This document shows positions 27,714-38,225 of a DNA stretch of 59,696 bases, one piece after another. Both the position numbers and the translations under genes were made by a program. The notes below the pieces were generated by a model that searched no databases, was not told the origin of the DNA, and saw only the letters and a program-made list of their open reading frames with translations. The DNA is from Rhizobacter sp. (GTDB lineage Bacteria > Pseudomonadota > Gammaproteobacteria > Burkholderiales > Burkholderiaceae_C): assembly GCA_023954175.1 (NCBI GenBank), contig JAMLIM010000012.1, forward strand, positions 1 to 59,696, written 5' to 3'. Position 1 is the first letter of the stretch; the number at the start of each line of letters is the position of its first letter.

Positions 27714-30599
27714 ATGGCGCAGGCTCTCGAACCTAGTCCTGCCGGAGCGCGCCGCCAAACCGTCCCCATGAAGGCCGAACACTTCCTGGCCAACGAGTCC
27801 GAGCGCCTGCGCGTGCTGAACTCGCTCGCGCTGCGCGGCACCGATGCGCCCGACCCGGCGCTGGCGTCGATCGTGCGCCTGGCGCGGCACACGCTCGGTT
27901 GCGCATTCGCCGCCGTCAGCGTCGTCGATGCCTACCGCCAGTGGTTTGCCGCGACCGACGGCATGACGATCCCAGAGAGCTCGCGCGCCGAATCGCTTTG
28001 CGGGCGCGCGATCCTGAGCGAGGACGGCCTCATCGTGGCCGACGTCCGCAACGATCCGCGCTTCACGTCGAACGCACCGTCGCCCTACCCCGCATCGATC
28101 ACGTTCTACGCAGGCATGCCGATCCACGTCGGCGGCCATCCGATCGGGAGCCTGTGCGTGATCGACCAGGTCGCACGCGAACTCGACGCCTGCCAGCGCG
28201 GCGCGCTGCGCGACCTCGCCACCCTCTGCGGCGCCCTGCTCGATGCCCGCCGCCCGGCGCCCGCACCCCGCAGTGCCGGCGCGCCGGACACCGCGGCGGC
28301 ACGCTTGACGGCCGTCCTTCAGGCGATTCCCGACCTGTGGTTCGTGCTCGACGCGCAGGGGCGCTATCTCGAGTGCAGCGACGCGTCCCATCCAGCCTTG
28401 ACGCGGCCCTATCCCGAACTCCACGGCCGCCCCTTCGGCGACGGCGTGCCCGACGCGCTCGCCGAACGCGCGATGCGGGCCACGCGCAATGCCATCGGCT
28501 CGGGCCAGGTCCAGCGCCTCGAGTACGAGCTCGAATGCCTCGATGGCGCGAAGCGCCACTTCGAGGCGCGGATCTCGCCCATGTCGGATCAGCAGGTGCT
28601 CTACCTCACGCGCGACGTGACGGAGCTGCGGCGCCGTGAGCGCGAGGTGCGCATCCTGCAACGCGCGCTCGAAGCCGAGGGCTCGCTGCCCGTGTGCGTC
28701 GCCGACGCGCAGCGCCACGATCAACCGCTGATCTACGTGAACTCGGCCTTCGAGCGCCTCACCGGCTACGGGCGTCACGAACTGCTCGGCCGCAATTGCC
28801 GCCTGCTGCAGGGTCGGGACACGGCGCAGGCCGAACTCGAGAAGCTGCGCGTCGCACTCGCAGCCGGCAAGGCCTGCACCGTGACGCTGCGCAACGAGCG
28901 GCGCGACGGCAGCAGCTTCATGAACGAACTGCACGTCGCGCCGGTGCACGACGCCAGCGGGCGCGTGACGCATTTCATCGGCGTGCAGACCGACGTCACG
29001 CACCGCCTCGCCGCCGCCGACCGGCTCGCCGCGAGCGAAGCCCTGTACCGCTCGGTGGCGGTCGCGATCACCGACGGCCTGTGCGTCGTGGGCAGCGACG
29101 GCAGCATCGTGGCGGCCAACCCGGCGGCTTGCGCCATGCTGCGCGCAGAGGAGAAGGCGCTGATCGGCAAGCGCCTGAGCCGCCTCGGCTATGTCTGGCT
29201 CCACGAGGATGGCAGCGCGCTGCCCTTCACCGAGCATCCGGTGCACCTCGCGATTGCCCACGATGAGCGCTGCGTGGACCGATCGGTGCTCCTGCGCCAC
29301 CCGGATGGCGACCAGCGGCTGCTGCGCATGAGCGTGCAGTCGATCGCCGGCAACGCCACGCCGCCATCAGGCGTCTGCCTGGTGACGTTCCGAGACATCA
29401 CCGATCGACGCCGCGCCGAGCAGGCCTTGCGCGACAAGCAGGCGGCCGACCTCGCCAATCGAGCGAAGACCGAATTCCTCTCGCGCGTCAGTCATGAGAT
29501 GCGCACGCCGCTCAATGCGGTGATCGGGTTCACCCAGTTGCTGCGTCTGGCGGCGGACGATGCGAGCCCCGCCACCGTGGCGCAGTACACCGGCCATGTG
29601 CTGAGCGCCGGCGAGCATCTGCTGGCCCTGATCAACGATCTGCTCGACCTGCAGCGGCTCGAAGGCGGCGACACGGCGCTCGACTTGCGCCCGCTCAGCC
29701 TGAAGGTACTGGTGCAGAAGACCCTCGACCTGCTGCAACCGCTCGCCCGGCAACATGACCTCGTGCTGCAGGAGCAACTCGACCCCGGGACGTGCGTGCT
29801 GGCCGACGCACAGGGCCTGCGACAGGTGCTGATCAACATCGTCTCGAACGCGATCAAGTACAACCGCCCCGGCGGCTGGGTCTGCGTCACGCTGTTGCCC
29901 GACGCCGGAGATCGCCTCGTGCTCGCGATCGAAGACAACGGCGTCGGCATGTCGCCCGAGCAGATGCAGCGGCTGTTCCAGCCCTTCGAGCGCCTGGGGC
30001 AGGAAGCATCCGCGATCGAAGGCAGCGGCCTGGGCTTGTTGATCGCGCGCCGGCTGGTCGAGGAGATGGGGGGCCGGCTGACACTCTCGAGCCTGGCCGG
30101 CAGCGGCACCCTGGTACGCATCGAACTGCCGCGCGCGGCGAGCGCTGCGGGCGATGCCGGCGATGCGTCACCCGCGACGACCTGCGACGACTCGACGCCG
30201 GACGACGCCAGTGCCGCGCCGCGCAGCACGTTGCGCATGCTCTATGTCGAAGACAACCGCATCAACGCGATCCTGTTCGAGGAAGCCATGCGGATGCGCG
30301 GCGGCGTCGAGTTGCAGATTGCCGAGGATGGCGCGCAGGCGCTTGCGCTCGCCCAGCAATGGCCGGCGCAGGTGCTGGTGCTCGATGCCCACTTGCCGGA
30401 CATGAGCGGCCATGACGTGCTTGCGCAGTTGCGCGCGCTGCCGGCGTTCGCCGAGACGCCGGCCTTCATGTGCTCGGCCGACGCTTCGGCCGAGGATGTG
30501 CAGCGCGCACGAGAGGCGGGCTTCGTCGGCTACTGGACGAAGCCGATCGACATCGCCGCCGTCATGCGCGACCTCGACCGTTTGGCCCTGCAGCGCTGA
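27714..30599 (+). CDS. LOV-domain hybrid sensor histidine kinase
   Basis: A 961-residue soluble sensor without membrane helices. In order: GAF domain (~30-175), PAS (~195-300), LOV (~310-430), PAS (~440-570), HisKA with SHEMRTPLN (phospho-accepting His594), HATPase (N, G1 and G2 boxes: NAIKYNRP, EDNGVGMS, GSGLGL), and a receiver domain (~840-960) with Asp891 in VLDAHLPDM. The LOV domain keeps the GRNCR-LLQG motif with the photoactive Cys362 and later the RNERRDGSSF and NELHVAPV strands that hold FMN, so it should be a blue-light sensor. The start may be ATG 27714 or ATG 27768. It shares an operon with the cyclase-FHA gene. No separate response regulator with a DNA-binding domain is nearby. 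Confidence 0.92.
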   Translation: MAQALEPSPAGARRQTVPMKAEHFLANESERLRVLNSLALRGTDAPDPALASIVRLARHTLGCAFAAVSVVDAYRQWFAATDGMTIPESSRAESLCGRAILSEDGLIVADVRNDPRFTSNAPSPYPASITFYAGMPIHVGGHPIGSLCVIDQVARELDACQRGALRDLATLCGALLDARRPAPAPRSAGAPDTAAARLTAVLQAIPDLWFVLDAQGRYLECSDASHPALTRPYPELHGRPFGDGVPDALAERAMRATRNAIGSGQVQRLEYELECLDGAKRHFEARISPMSDQQVLYLTRDVTELRRREREVRILQRALEAEGSLPVCVADAQRHDQPLIYVNSAFERLTGYGRHELLGRNCRLLQGRDTAQAELEKLRVALAAGKACTVTLRNERRDGSSFMNELHVAPVHDASGRVTHFIGVQTDVTHRLAAADRLAASEALYRSVAVAITDGLCVVGSDGSIVAANPAACAMLRAEEKALIGKRLSRLGYVWLHEDGSALPFTEHPVHLAIAHDERCVDRSVLLRHPDGDQRLLRMSVQSIAGNATPPSGVCLVTFRDITDRRRAEQALRDKQAADLANRAKTEFLSRVSHEMRTPLNAVIGFTQLLRLAADDASPATVAQYTGHVLSAGEHLLALINDLLDLQRLEGGDTALDLRPLSLKVLVQKTLDLLQPLARQHDLVLQEQLDPGTCVLADAQGLRQVLINIVSNAIKYNRPGGWVCVTLLPDAGDRLVLAIEDNGVGMSPEQMQRLFQPFERLGQEASAIEGSGLGLLIARRLVEEMGGRLTLSSLAGSGTLVRIELPRAASAAGDAGDASPATTCDDSTPDDASAAPRSTLRMLYVEDNRINAILFEEAMRMRGGVELQIAEDGAQALALAQQWPAQVLVLDAHLPDMSGHDVLAQLRALPAFAETPAFMCSADASAEDVQRAREAGFVGYWTKPIDIAAVMRDLDRLALQR

Positions 30600-30662
30600 C
30601 GGCGCGCGCCCGGCACGCCGATAATCGCGTGCCCGTCCGCCAACTGCGCCAACTGCCCGCGC

Positions 30663-30706
30663 CTCACGCACGTCTCACGCACGCATCACCCACGCATCAC
30701 CCACGC
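30663..30706. repeat. Four tandem 11-bp repeats before hemH
   Basis: Four direct copies of YTCACSCACGY-like units stand head to tail: CTCACGCACGT, CTCACGCACGC, ATCACCCACGC, ATCACCCACGC. The period is about one helical turn. They lie 38 nt before the hemH ATG. Confidence 0.8.
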
Positions 30707-30743
30707 GCCGCTCAAGCGCCGCCCACGCGCCAGCAAAGAACGC

Positions 30744-31844
30744 ATGCGATTCCTTCCCGAACCCAGCCACAAGCACGGCACCGCAGCGACGCTGCCCGAG
30801 TGCGCCGTGCTGCTGTGCAATCTGGGCACACCTGACGCGCCGGACGCGCCGGCGCTGCGCCGCTATCTGGCGGAGTTCCTTGCCGACCCCCGCGTCGTCG
30901 AGATCCCGCGCTGGGCCTGGTGGCCGATCCTGCACGGCGTCGTGTTGCGTACGCGTCCTGCGAAGTCGGCCGCCAAGTACGCGCGCATCTGGTCGAGCGA
31001 AGGCTCGCCGCTCAAGGTGTGGACCGACAAGCAGGCGCGTCTGCTCGAAGGCTATCTGGGCCAGCGCGGCCACCGCGTCGCGGTGCGGCCGGCGATGCGC
31101 TACGGCGCGCCGTCGATCGCGAGCGTGCTGTCGGCATTAAAGACGTCGGGCGTCGGGCGCATCCTGGTGCTGCCGCTCTACCCCCAGTACTGCGCGGCCA
31201 CCACCGCGAGCGTCTTCGACGCCGTCGCGGGCTGGGCGCAGCGCACGCGCACCCTGCCCGAGCTGCGCTTCGTCAACAGCTATCACGACGACGCCGGCTA
31301 CATCGACGCGCTTGCCAAGAGCGTCACCGACCACTGGATGGTGAACGGCCGCGGCGAGCAGCTGGTCATGAGCTTTCACGGCGTGCCGGCGCGCACGCTC
31401 GCGCTCGGCGACCCCTACCACTGCGCATGCCGCAAGACCGCGCGCCTGCTTGCCGAACGGCTCACGCTCAAGCACGGGCAATGGAGCGTCACGTTCCAGA
31501 GCCGCTTCGGCAAGGCCAAGTGGCTCGAGCCGGCGACCGAACCGACGCTGCGCACGCTTGCCGCGCAAGGCGTCCAGCGCGTCGACGTCATCTGCCCCGG
31601 CTTTGCCAGCGACTGCCTCGAGACGCTGGAAGAAATCGCGATCGAGGCGCGTTCCGCCTTCCTCGCCGCCGGCGGCAGGGAGTTCCACTACATCGAGTGC
31701 CTGAACGACCGGCACGAAGGCATGGCCGCGCTCGCCGCCATCGCGCTGCGCCATCTTCAGGGTTGGGACACGAGCGGCGCGACCGACGAGGGCGCGTTGC
31801 GCAGGCAGCGCGAACGCGCCCTCGCACTCGGCGCCGAGCGCTGA
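30744..31844 (+). CDS. hemH: Ferrochelatase
   Basis: The last enzyme of haem synthesis, which inserts Fe(2+) into protoporphyrin IX. The 366-residue product has the usual layout: VLLCNLGTPDAP at the N-terminus, LPLYPQYCAATTAS, the active-site MSFHGVP with the metal-binding His (~212), SRFGKAKWLEP, and CPGFASDCLETLEE near the C-terminus. It begins with ATG at 30744. In related bacteria hemH is commonly followed by hslR-grpE-dnaK; here a leftward TTT operon lies in between. It converges on tctA over a short hairpin. Confidence 0.96.
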   Translation: MRFLPEPSHKHGTAATLPECAVLLCNLGTPDAPDAPALRRYLAEFLADPRVVEIPRWAWWPILHGVVLRTRPAKSAAKYARIWSSEGSPLKVWTDKQARLLEGYLGQRGHRVAVRPAMRYGAPSIASVLSALKTSGVGRILVLPLYPQYCAATTASVFDAVAGWAQRTRTLPELRFVNSYHDDAGYIDALAKSVTDHWMVNGRGEQLVMSFHGVPARTLALGDPYHCACRKTARLLAERLTLKHGQWSVTFQSRFGKAKWLEPATEPTLRTLAAQGVQRVDVICPGFASDCLETLEEIAIEARSAFLAAGGREFHYIECLNDRHEGMAALAAIALRHLQGWDTSGATDEGALRRQRERALALGAER

Positions 31845-31861
31845 GCAGTCGCCGAGCGCTC
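31836..31861. terminator. Hairpin overlapping the stops of hemH and tctA
   Basis: GAGCGCT (31836-31842) pairs with AGCGCTC (31855-31861); both convergent stop codons lie at its edges. No long T-tract, so it is only a candidate bidirectional terminator. Confidence 0.35.
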
Positions 31862-33353
31862 AGGCGTTCTTCAGCTTCTTGCGCAGCCGCATCAACCGCG
31901 GCAGCAGCAGCACCGCGAGCACGACAAGCAGCAGGAAGAGCGACATCGGGCGCTGCACGAACACGCTCCAGTGGCCTTCGCCGATCGACAGCGCATTGCG
32001 CATCTGCGCCTCCGCCAGCGGCCCGAGGATCATGCCGACGACGACCGGCGCGGTCGGGAAGGCGAAGCGCCGCATGACGACGCCGAGCAGCCCGATGATG
32101 TAGAGCAGCACGAGGTCGAACGCCGACTGGCGCATGCCGTAGACGCCGACCGTGGCGAAGATCAGGATGCCGGCGTAGAGGTAGCTCTTCGGGATCTTGA
32201 GCAGCTTCACCCAGAGCCCGACCAAGGGCAGGTTGAGCACGAGCAGCATCACGTTGCCGATGTAGAGCGAAGCGATCAACGCCCACACGAGCGCCGAGTT
32301 CGAGCTGAACAACTGCGGCCCCGGCTGTATGCCGTAGTTCTGGAACGCGCCGAGCAGGATCGCGGTCGTGTTCGAGGTCGGGATGCCGAGCGTGAGCAGC
32401 GGGATCAGCGTCGCCGTGATCGCCGCGTTGTTCGCCGCCTCCGGCCCGGCGACGCCCTCGATCGCGCCGACGGTGCCGAACTCCTCGGGGTGCTTCGACA
32501 GCTTCTTCTCGGTCGCGTAGCTCAGGAAGGTCGGGATCTCGCTGCCGCCCGCGGGGATGCAGCCAAAGGGCACGCCGATCGCCGTCGCGCGCAGCCACGC
32601 CGGCCACGAGCGGCGCCACTCGGCGACCGTCATGTGCACCTTCGAAAGCACGTTCTGCGTCTCGGTCGTCCTGCCTTCGTAGAGCACGACGTAGAGCGCC
32701 TCGGCGACGGCGAACAGGCCGACCGCGATCAGCACCACTTCGAGGCCGTCGAGCAGTTCCGGCACGCCGGCGGTGTAGCGCGCATGGCCCGAGATCTGAT
32801 CGATGCCGACCAGCCCCATCGCAAGGCCCACGCCCAGCGATGTCATGCCGCGCAGCGTGCTCTGGCCGAGCACGGCGCTGACGGTGCAGAACGCGAGCAC
32901 CATCAGCAGGAAGTACTCGGGCGGGCCGAGCCGTATCGCGAACTCGGCCACCACCGGCGCGAAGAAGGTCACGATGACGGTCGCGATCGTGCCGGCGACG
33001 AAGGAGCCGATCGCCGACGTTGCCAGCGCGGCGCCGGCGCGGCCGTGCTTGGCCATCTTGTTGCCTTCGAGCGCGGTCACCATCGAGCCCGCCTCGCCCG
33101 GCGTGTTGAGCAGGATCGAGGTCGTCGAGCCGCCGTACATCGCGCCGTAGTAGATGCCGGCGAAGAAGATCATCGAGGCGGTCGGCTCGACCTTGAGCGT
33201 GATCGGCAGCAGCATCGCGACCGCCGTCGCCGGGCCGATGCCGGGCAGCACGCCGACCGCCGTGCCGATCGTGCAGCCGACCAGGCACCACAGCAGGTTG
33301 ATCGGCGTGCCCGCGGTGATGAAGCCCTGGACGAGCTGGTTGAGGATGTCCAT
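31860..33353 (-). CDS. tctA: TTT family large permease subunit TctA
   Basis: The 12-helix large subunit of a tripartite tricarboxylate transporter, 497 residues. It carries the two family repeats: [17 protein letters not shown] near the N-terminus and [17 protein letters not shown] in the second half, plus GTPGEAGSM-like [11 protein letters not shown]. It moves a carboxylate across the inner membrane with proton or sodium symport. It is the last gene of a tctC-tctB-tctA operon; the start is ATG at 33353, 21 nt after tctB. The substrate is decided by the binding protein and cannot be read here. Confidence 0.93.
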   Translation of the reverse strand: MDILNQLVQGFITAGTPINLLWCLVGCTIGTAVGVLPGIGPATAVAMLLPITLKVEPTASMIFFAGIYYGAMYGGSTTSILLNTPGEAGSMVTALEGNKMAKHGRAGAALATSAIGSFVAGTIATVIVTFFAPVVAEFAIRLGPPEYFLLMVLAFCTVSAVLGQSTLRGMTSLGVGLAMGLVGIDQISGHARYTAGVPELLDGLEVVLIAVGLFAVAEALYVVLYEGRTTETQNVLSKVHMTVAEWRRSWPAWLRATAIGVPFGCIPAGGSEIPTFLSYATEKKLSKHPEEFGTVGAIEGVAGPEAANNAAITATLIPLLTLGIPTSNTTAILLGAFQNYGIQPGPQLFSSNSALVWALIASLYIGNVMLLVLNLPLVGLWVKLLKIPKSYLYAGILIFATVGVYGMRQSAFDLVLLYIIGLLGVVMRRFAFPTAPVVVGMILGPLAEAQMRNALSIGEGHWSVFVQRPMSLFLLLVVLAVLLLPRLMRLRKKLKNA

Positions 33354-33374
33354 CTAACGCGCGCCGGTGCGGCC

Positions 33375-33869
33375 TCACAGCCAGCCGGTATCGGTCAGGC
33401 CCGGCAGGCTGATCGCAAGAAACTTGGTGAACATCCAGAACACCGGCGCTGCGATCGAAAAGCCGATCGCGGCGTCGAGCACGAGCGCGCGAAGGCTCAG
33501 ATCGAGCCGAGCCTCGGACGATCTGAAGCCGCGCACCGCGAGCACGAAACACAGCGCGCAGCTCAGGATGAAGCCGATCCGCGTGATGAGCGCCGCATTG
33601 ACAAGAATGCCGACCGACACCCAGACAAAGCCGGCCCAGTGGCCGGTGTCGGCGCCGGTCGGCGCCTCCATTGAGCGAAAGCCGCCGCTGCGCGCCTCCC
33701 ACAGCAGCATGGCGCCGCAAAGCGTCAGCAGCGTCGCGACGACCCACGGCAGGAAGTTCGGCCCGACCCCGGCGTAGCCCGCCTCCGACGACATCTGCGC
33801 CGCGCCCGCGGCAAGCAGCACGCCGAGCGCGATCGTGCCCAGGCCGATGGCGGACTGCGGCGCCTTCAC
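33375..33869 (-). CDS. tctB: TTT family small permease subunit TctB
   Basis: A 164-residue membrane protein with four hydrophobic helices and the TctB pattern (GPNFLPWVVATLLTLCG early, then FILSCALCFVLAVRGF and a C-terminal FLAISLPGL). I start it at GTG 33869, 5 nt after the tctC stop, because this places the first helix near the N-terminus. It is the poorly conserved small subunit that accompanies TctA. Confidence 0.88.
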   Translation of the reverse strand: MKAPQSAIGLGTIALGVLLAAGAAQMSSEAGYAGVGPNFLPWVVATLLTLCGAMLLWEARSGGFRSMEAPTGADTGHWAGFVWVSVGILVNAALITRIGFILSCALCFVLAVRGFRSSEARLDLSLRALVLDAAIGFSIAAPVFWMFTKFLAISLPGLTDTGWL

Positions 33870-33874
33870 GACGA

Positions 33875-34834
33875 TCAGACCATGCCCGACTTGACCATCA
33901 CCGCGCGCAGGCTCGCGAATTCGCTGTCGACGAAGGTATCGAATGCGGGGCCCGTCATCAGCGCGGGCGTCCACTTGTTCTTCTCGAGCGACTCGGCCCA
34001 GGACTTGCTCTTCGTCGCCGCGACGACGCGATCGGTCAGCGCCTTGCGCTGGGCGGCGTCGATGCCGCCAGCGCCATAGACGCCGCGCCAGTTGCCGATG
34101 ACGACATCGATGCCCTGCTCCTTGAGCGTCGGCACGTCGATGCCCGGCAGGCGCTTGTCGGAGGTGACGGCGATCGGGCGCATCTTGCCGGTCTTGATGT
34201 ACTCGGCGAATTCGCTGTAGCCGCTGCCGCCGACGGTGACGTTGCCGCCGAGAATCGCCGCCGTCGCCTCGCCGCCGCCGCGAAAGGCGACGTAGTTGAT
34301 CTTGGCCGGATCGACGCCGACCGCGCGCGCGATCATCGCCGCGGCGATGTGCTCGGTCGAGCCGCGCGAGCCACCGCCCCACTTCACGCTGCCCGGGTCC
34401 TTCTTCATCTGATCGACGACGTCCTTCATCGTCTTGAAGGGGGACTCCGCCGGCAACACGAAGACGTTGTACTCACTCGTCAGCCGCGCGATCGGCGTCG
34501 CCTGCGACAGCGACACCGGCGGCTTGCCGGTGATCATGCCGCCCAGCATCACCGCGCCCATCACGATCAGCGCGTTCGGATCGCCCTTGGTGCTGTTGAC
34601 GAACTGCGCCAGGCCGATCGCGCCGGCGGCGCCGCCCTTGTTGTCGTAGCTCACCGAGGACGCCACGCCCGCATCCTGCATCGCGCTGCCGAGCGCGCGG
34701 CCGGTCGTGTCCCAGCCGCCGCCGGGGTTGGCCGGAATCATCATCTTGATCGCCTCGGCGGCGCGCGCCGAGAGGGGCAAAGCGCCGGCAAGCGCCAGCA
34801 TGCCCATCGAACGAAGGAAGGTGTCTCTGCGCAT
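33875..34834 (-). CDS. tctC: TTT periplasmic solute-binding protein TctC (Bug family)
   Basis: A 319-residue periplasmic binding protein. The signal peptide starts MRRDTFLRSMG, with a twin-arginine-like motif, and ends near ARAAE. The mature part keeps Bug features: IPANPGGGWDTTGRAL, YDNKGGAAGAIGLAQFV and GGSRGSTEHIAAAMI. Bug proteins bind small carboxylates such as citrate, tricarballylate or aromatic acids through two water molecules rather than charged residues. It is the first gene of its operon; only a TTCACC half-site (34872-34877) and no clear operator lies upstream. Confidence 0.92.
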   Translation of the reverse strand: MRRDTFLRSMGMLALAGALPLSARAAEAIKMMIPANPGGGWDTTGRALGSAMQDAGVASSVSYDNKGGAAGAIGLAQFVNSTKGDPNALIVMGAVMLGGMITGKPPVSLSQATPIARLTSEYNVFVLPAESPFKTMKDVVDQMKKDPGSVKWGGGSRGSTEHIAAAMIARAVGVDPAKINYVAFRGGGEATAAILGGNVTVGGSGYSEFAEYIKTGKMRPIAVTSDKRLPGIDVPTLKEQGIDVVIGNWRGVYGAGGIDAAQRKALTDRVVAATKSKSWAESLEKNKWTPALMTGPAFDTFVDSEFASLRAVMVKSGMV

Positions 34835-35000
34835 CTGCGGTCTCCTGTCGGGAAAATTGCGATGCCCGAATGTTCACCTCAAAACACGGCGGTCGACGGC
34901 AACGCGCACTAGGGGAAACGCTGACGAGTTGCAAGCGCGCGCCACCATTCGGCGCCGGGTGCGCCACCGCACGGTCCTCGATGCGGGACAATCCTGCAAG

Positions 35001-35426
35001 ATGATCCTGAAGCCAGCCATCGCGCGCGTCCGCCTCGACAAGTGGTTGTGGGCGGCGCGCTTCTTCAAGACGCGGGGCATCGCAGTCGAGGTCATCGACA
35101 AGGGCCGGGTGCAGGTCAACGGCCAGGGCGCCAAGCGCGCGCGCGAACTCCACGTTGGCGACCTCGTCAGGCTGCGCCAGGGCGAGCGCGGCGAGATCGA
35201 GCGCGAGGTACAGGTGCTCGCGCTGAGCGAAGTTCGCGGCCCGGCACCGCTCGCGCAGCGGCTCTACGCGGGAACGCCAGCAAGCATCGCTGCGCGCGAG
35301 CAGGCCGCCGCGGCGCGACCGTATGGCGCCGACCCGGCGCACACGATCGAGCAGGGTCGCCCGACCAAGCGCAATCGTCGCGAGCTGGCCGAATGGCAGC
35401 GCTGGAGCGCTTCGGTCGACGATTGA
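35001..35426 (+). CDS. hslR: S4-domain RNA-binding heat-shock protein Hsp15
   Basis: A 141-residue RNA-binding protein of the Hsp15 family: an S4 domain (VRLDKWLWAARFFKTRGIAVEVIDKGRVQVNG) at residues ~9-65 and a basic C-terminal tail ending with TKRNRRELAEWQRW. Hsp15 binds 50S subunits that carry a stuck nascent chain after heat stress and helps free them. The ATG at 35001 fits the family start. It is 132 nt upstream of grpE, with a heat-shock promoter between them, so it may also have its own promoter to the left. Confidence 0.92.
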   Translation: MILKPAIARVRLDKWLWAARFFKTRGIAVEVIDKGRVQVNGQGAKRARELHVGDLVRLRQGERGEIEREVQVLALSEVRGPAPLAQRLYAGTPASIAAREQAAAARPYGADPAHTIEQGRPTKRNRRELAEWQRWSASVDD

Positions 35427-35504
35427 GGCGCGTGCGGGCAGTGCCCGACGGGCGCCTGCGGCCGGATTTTCACGCTGGCGGCGTGAATTTGCCCGCCCCA
35501 GGCC

Positions 35505-35532
35505 CTTGAGATCTGTCATGCAGCGCCCATAT
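35505..35532 (+). promoter_or_regulatory. Heat-shock (sigma-32) promoter of grpE-dnaK-dnaJ
   Basis: CTTGAG (35505-35510, preceded by CC), a 15-nt spacer and CCCATAT (35526-35532) match the sigma-32 consensus CTTGAAA / CCCATnT closely. The site lies 27 nt before the grpE ATG. No CIRCE inverted repeat was seen, so control is probably by RpoH rather than HrcA. Confidence 0.85.
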
Positions 35533-35558
35533 CCAAGGCCTTGGGGAGAAGCATTGCC

Positions 35559-36092
35559 ATGTCGAACAACGAAAACCGCACCGAAGACAACAACACCGCC
35601 GAGGCGCCCCCCACCGTCGAGCTCGGCGTCGAGGCGAAGCTCGCGGACCTCGAGGCGCGCCACGCCGACGTTTCCGACGCCTACCTGCGCGCCAAGGCCG
35701 AGGCCGAGAACACACGGCGCCGCTCCGAGGAGGAGATCGCCAAGGCGCGCAAGTACGCACTCGAAGGCTTTGCCGAAAGCATGCTGCCGGTGAAGGACAG
35801 CCTGGAGGCTGCGCTCGCGTTGCAGGCCTCGGGCACGCCGGCGACGGTCGAGCAGGTGATCGAGGGCGTGCACACCACCCTGCGCCAGCTGACGGTGGCG
35901 CTCGAGCGCAACAAGGTCGTCGAGATCAACCCGGCCACCGGCGACCGGTTCGATCCGCACCAGCAGCAGGCGATCACCGTGGTGCCGGCCGAGCAGGAGC
36001 CCAACACCGTCGTCACGGTGCTGCAAAAGGGCTATCTGATCGCCGACCGCGTGTTGCGGCCGGCGCTCGTCACCGTCAGCGCGCCGAAATGA
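35559..36092 (+). CDS. grpE: Nucleotide exchange factor GrpE
   Basis: A 177-residue co-chaperone that releases ADP from DnaK. It has an acidic N-terminus, a long coiled-coil helix (residues ~25-75, with [15 protein letters not shown]), and the C-terminal beta domain with FDPHQQQAI and [20 protein letters not shown]. The ATG at 35559 has GGGGAGAA upstream. First gene behind the sigma-32 promoter; dnaK follows after 80 nt. Confidence 0.96.
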   Translation: MSNNENRTEDNNTAEAPPTVELGVEAKLADLEARHADVSDAYLRAKAEAENTRRRSEEEIAKARKYALEGFAESMLPVKDSLEAALALQASGTPATVEQVIEGVHTTLRQLTVALERNKVVEINPATGDRFDPHQQQAITVVPAEQEPNTVVTVLQKGYLIADRVLRPALVTVSAPK

Positions 36093-36172
36093 GATCGGCC
36101 GGGCTTGAAAGCCCACCGCCCATCCACAAGTAGTCCACAGCCAAATCCACACAGTTCAGCAGGAGCCAGATC

Positions 36173-38125
<1,953 letters not shown>

Positions 38126-38170
38126 CCCTTCTCCGGTGCCCGGCGACCCCGGCGGGCCCGGCAAAGAGGC

Positions 38171-38204
38171 ACCCCCGTGAGCCCGCAACGGCGCACGGGG
38201 GTTT
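38171..38204 (+). terminator. Hairpin between dnaK and dnaJ
   Basis: ACCCCCGTG (38171-38179) pairs with CACGGGGGT (38194-38202), and GCC/GGC extends it inward. TTT follows. It resembles an intrinsic terminator with a short T-run and may reduce dnaJ transcription relative to dnaK. Confidence 0.6.
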
Positions 38205-38225
38205 CGCATTGACAAGGCAGCACGA

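Noticed and set aside
31971-33674. Long frame antisense to the first tctA/tctB
   Set aside because: Same artefact: no ribosome site, no family, Arg/Asp-rich composition.
34872-34887. TTCACC before the first tctC as another operator copy
   Set aside because: The second half (AACACG) does not fit the palindrome at all; a lone TTCACC is expected by chance.
36104-36123. A second CTTGAAA ... CCCAT pair before dnaK
   Set aside because: The spacer is only 8 nt, far too short for sigma-32; the CTTGAAAG bases are better explained by the small GGGCTT/AAGCCC palindrome.
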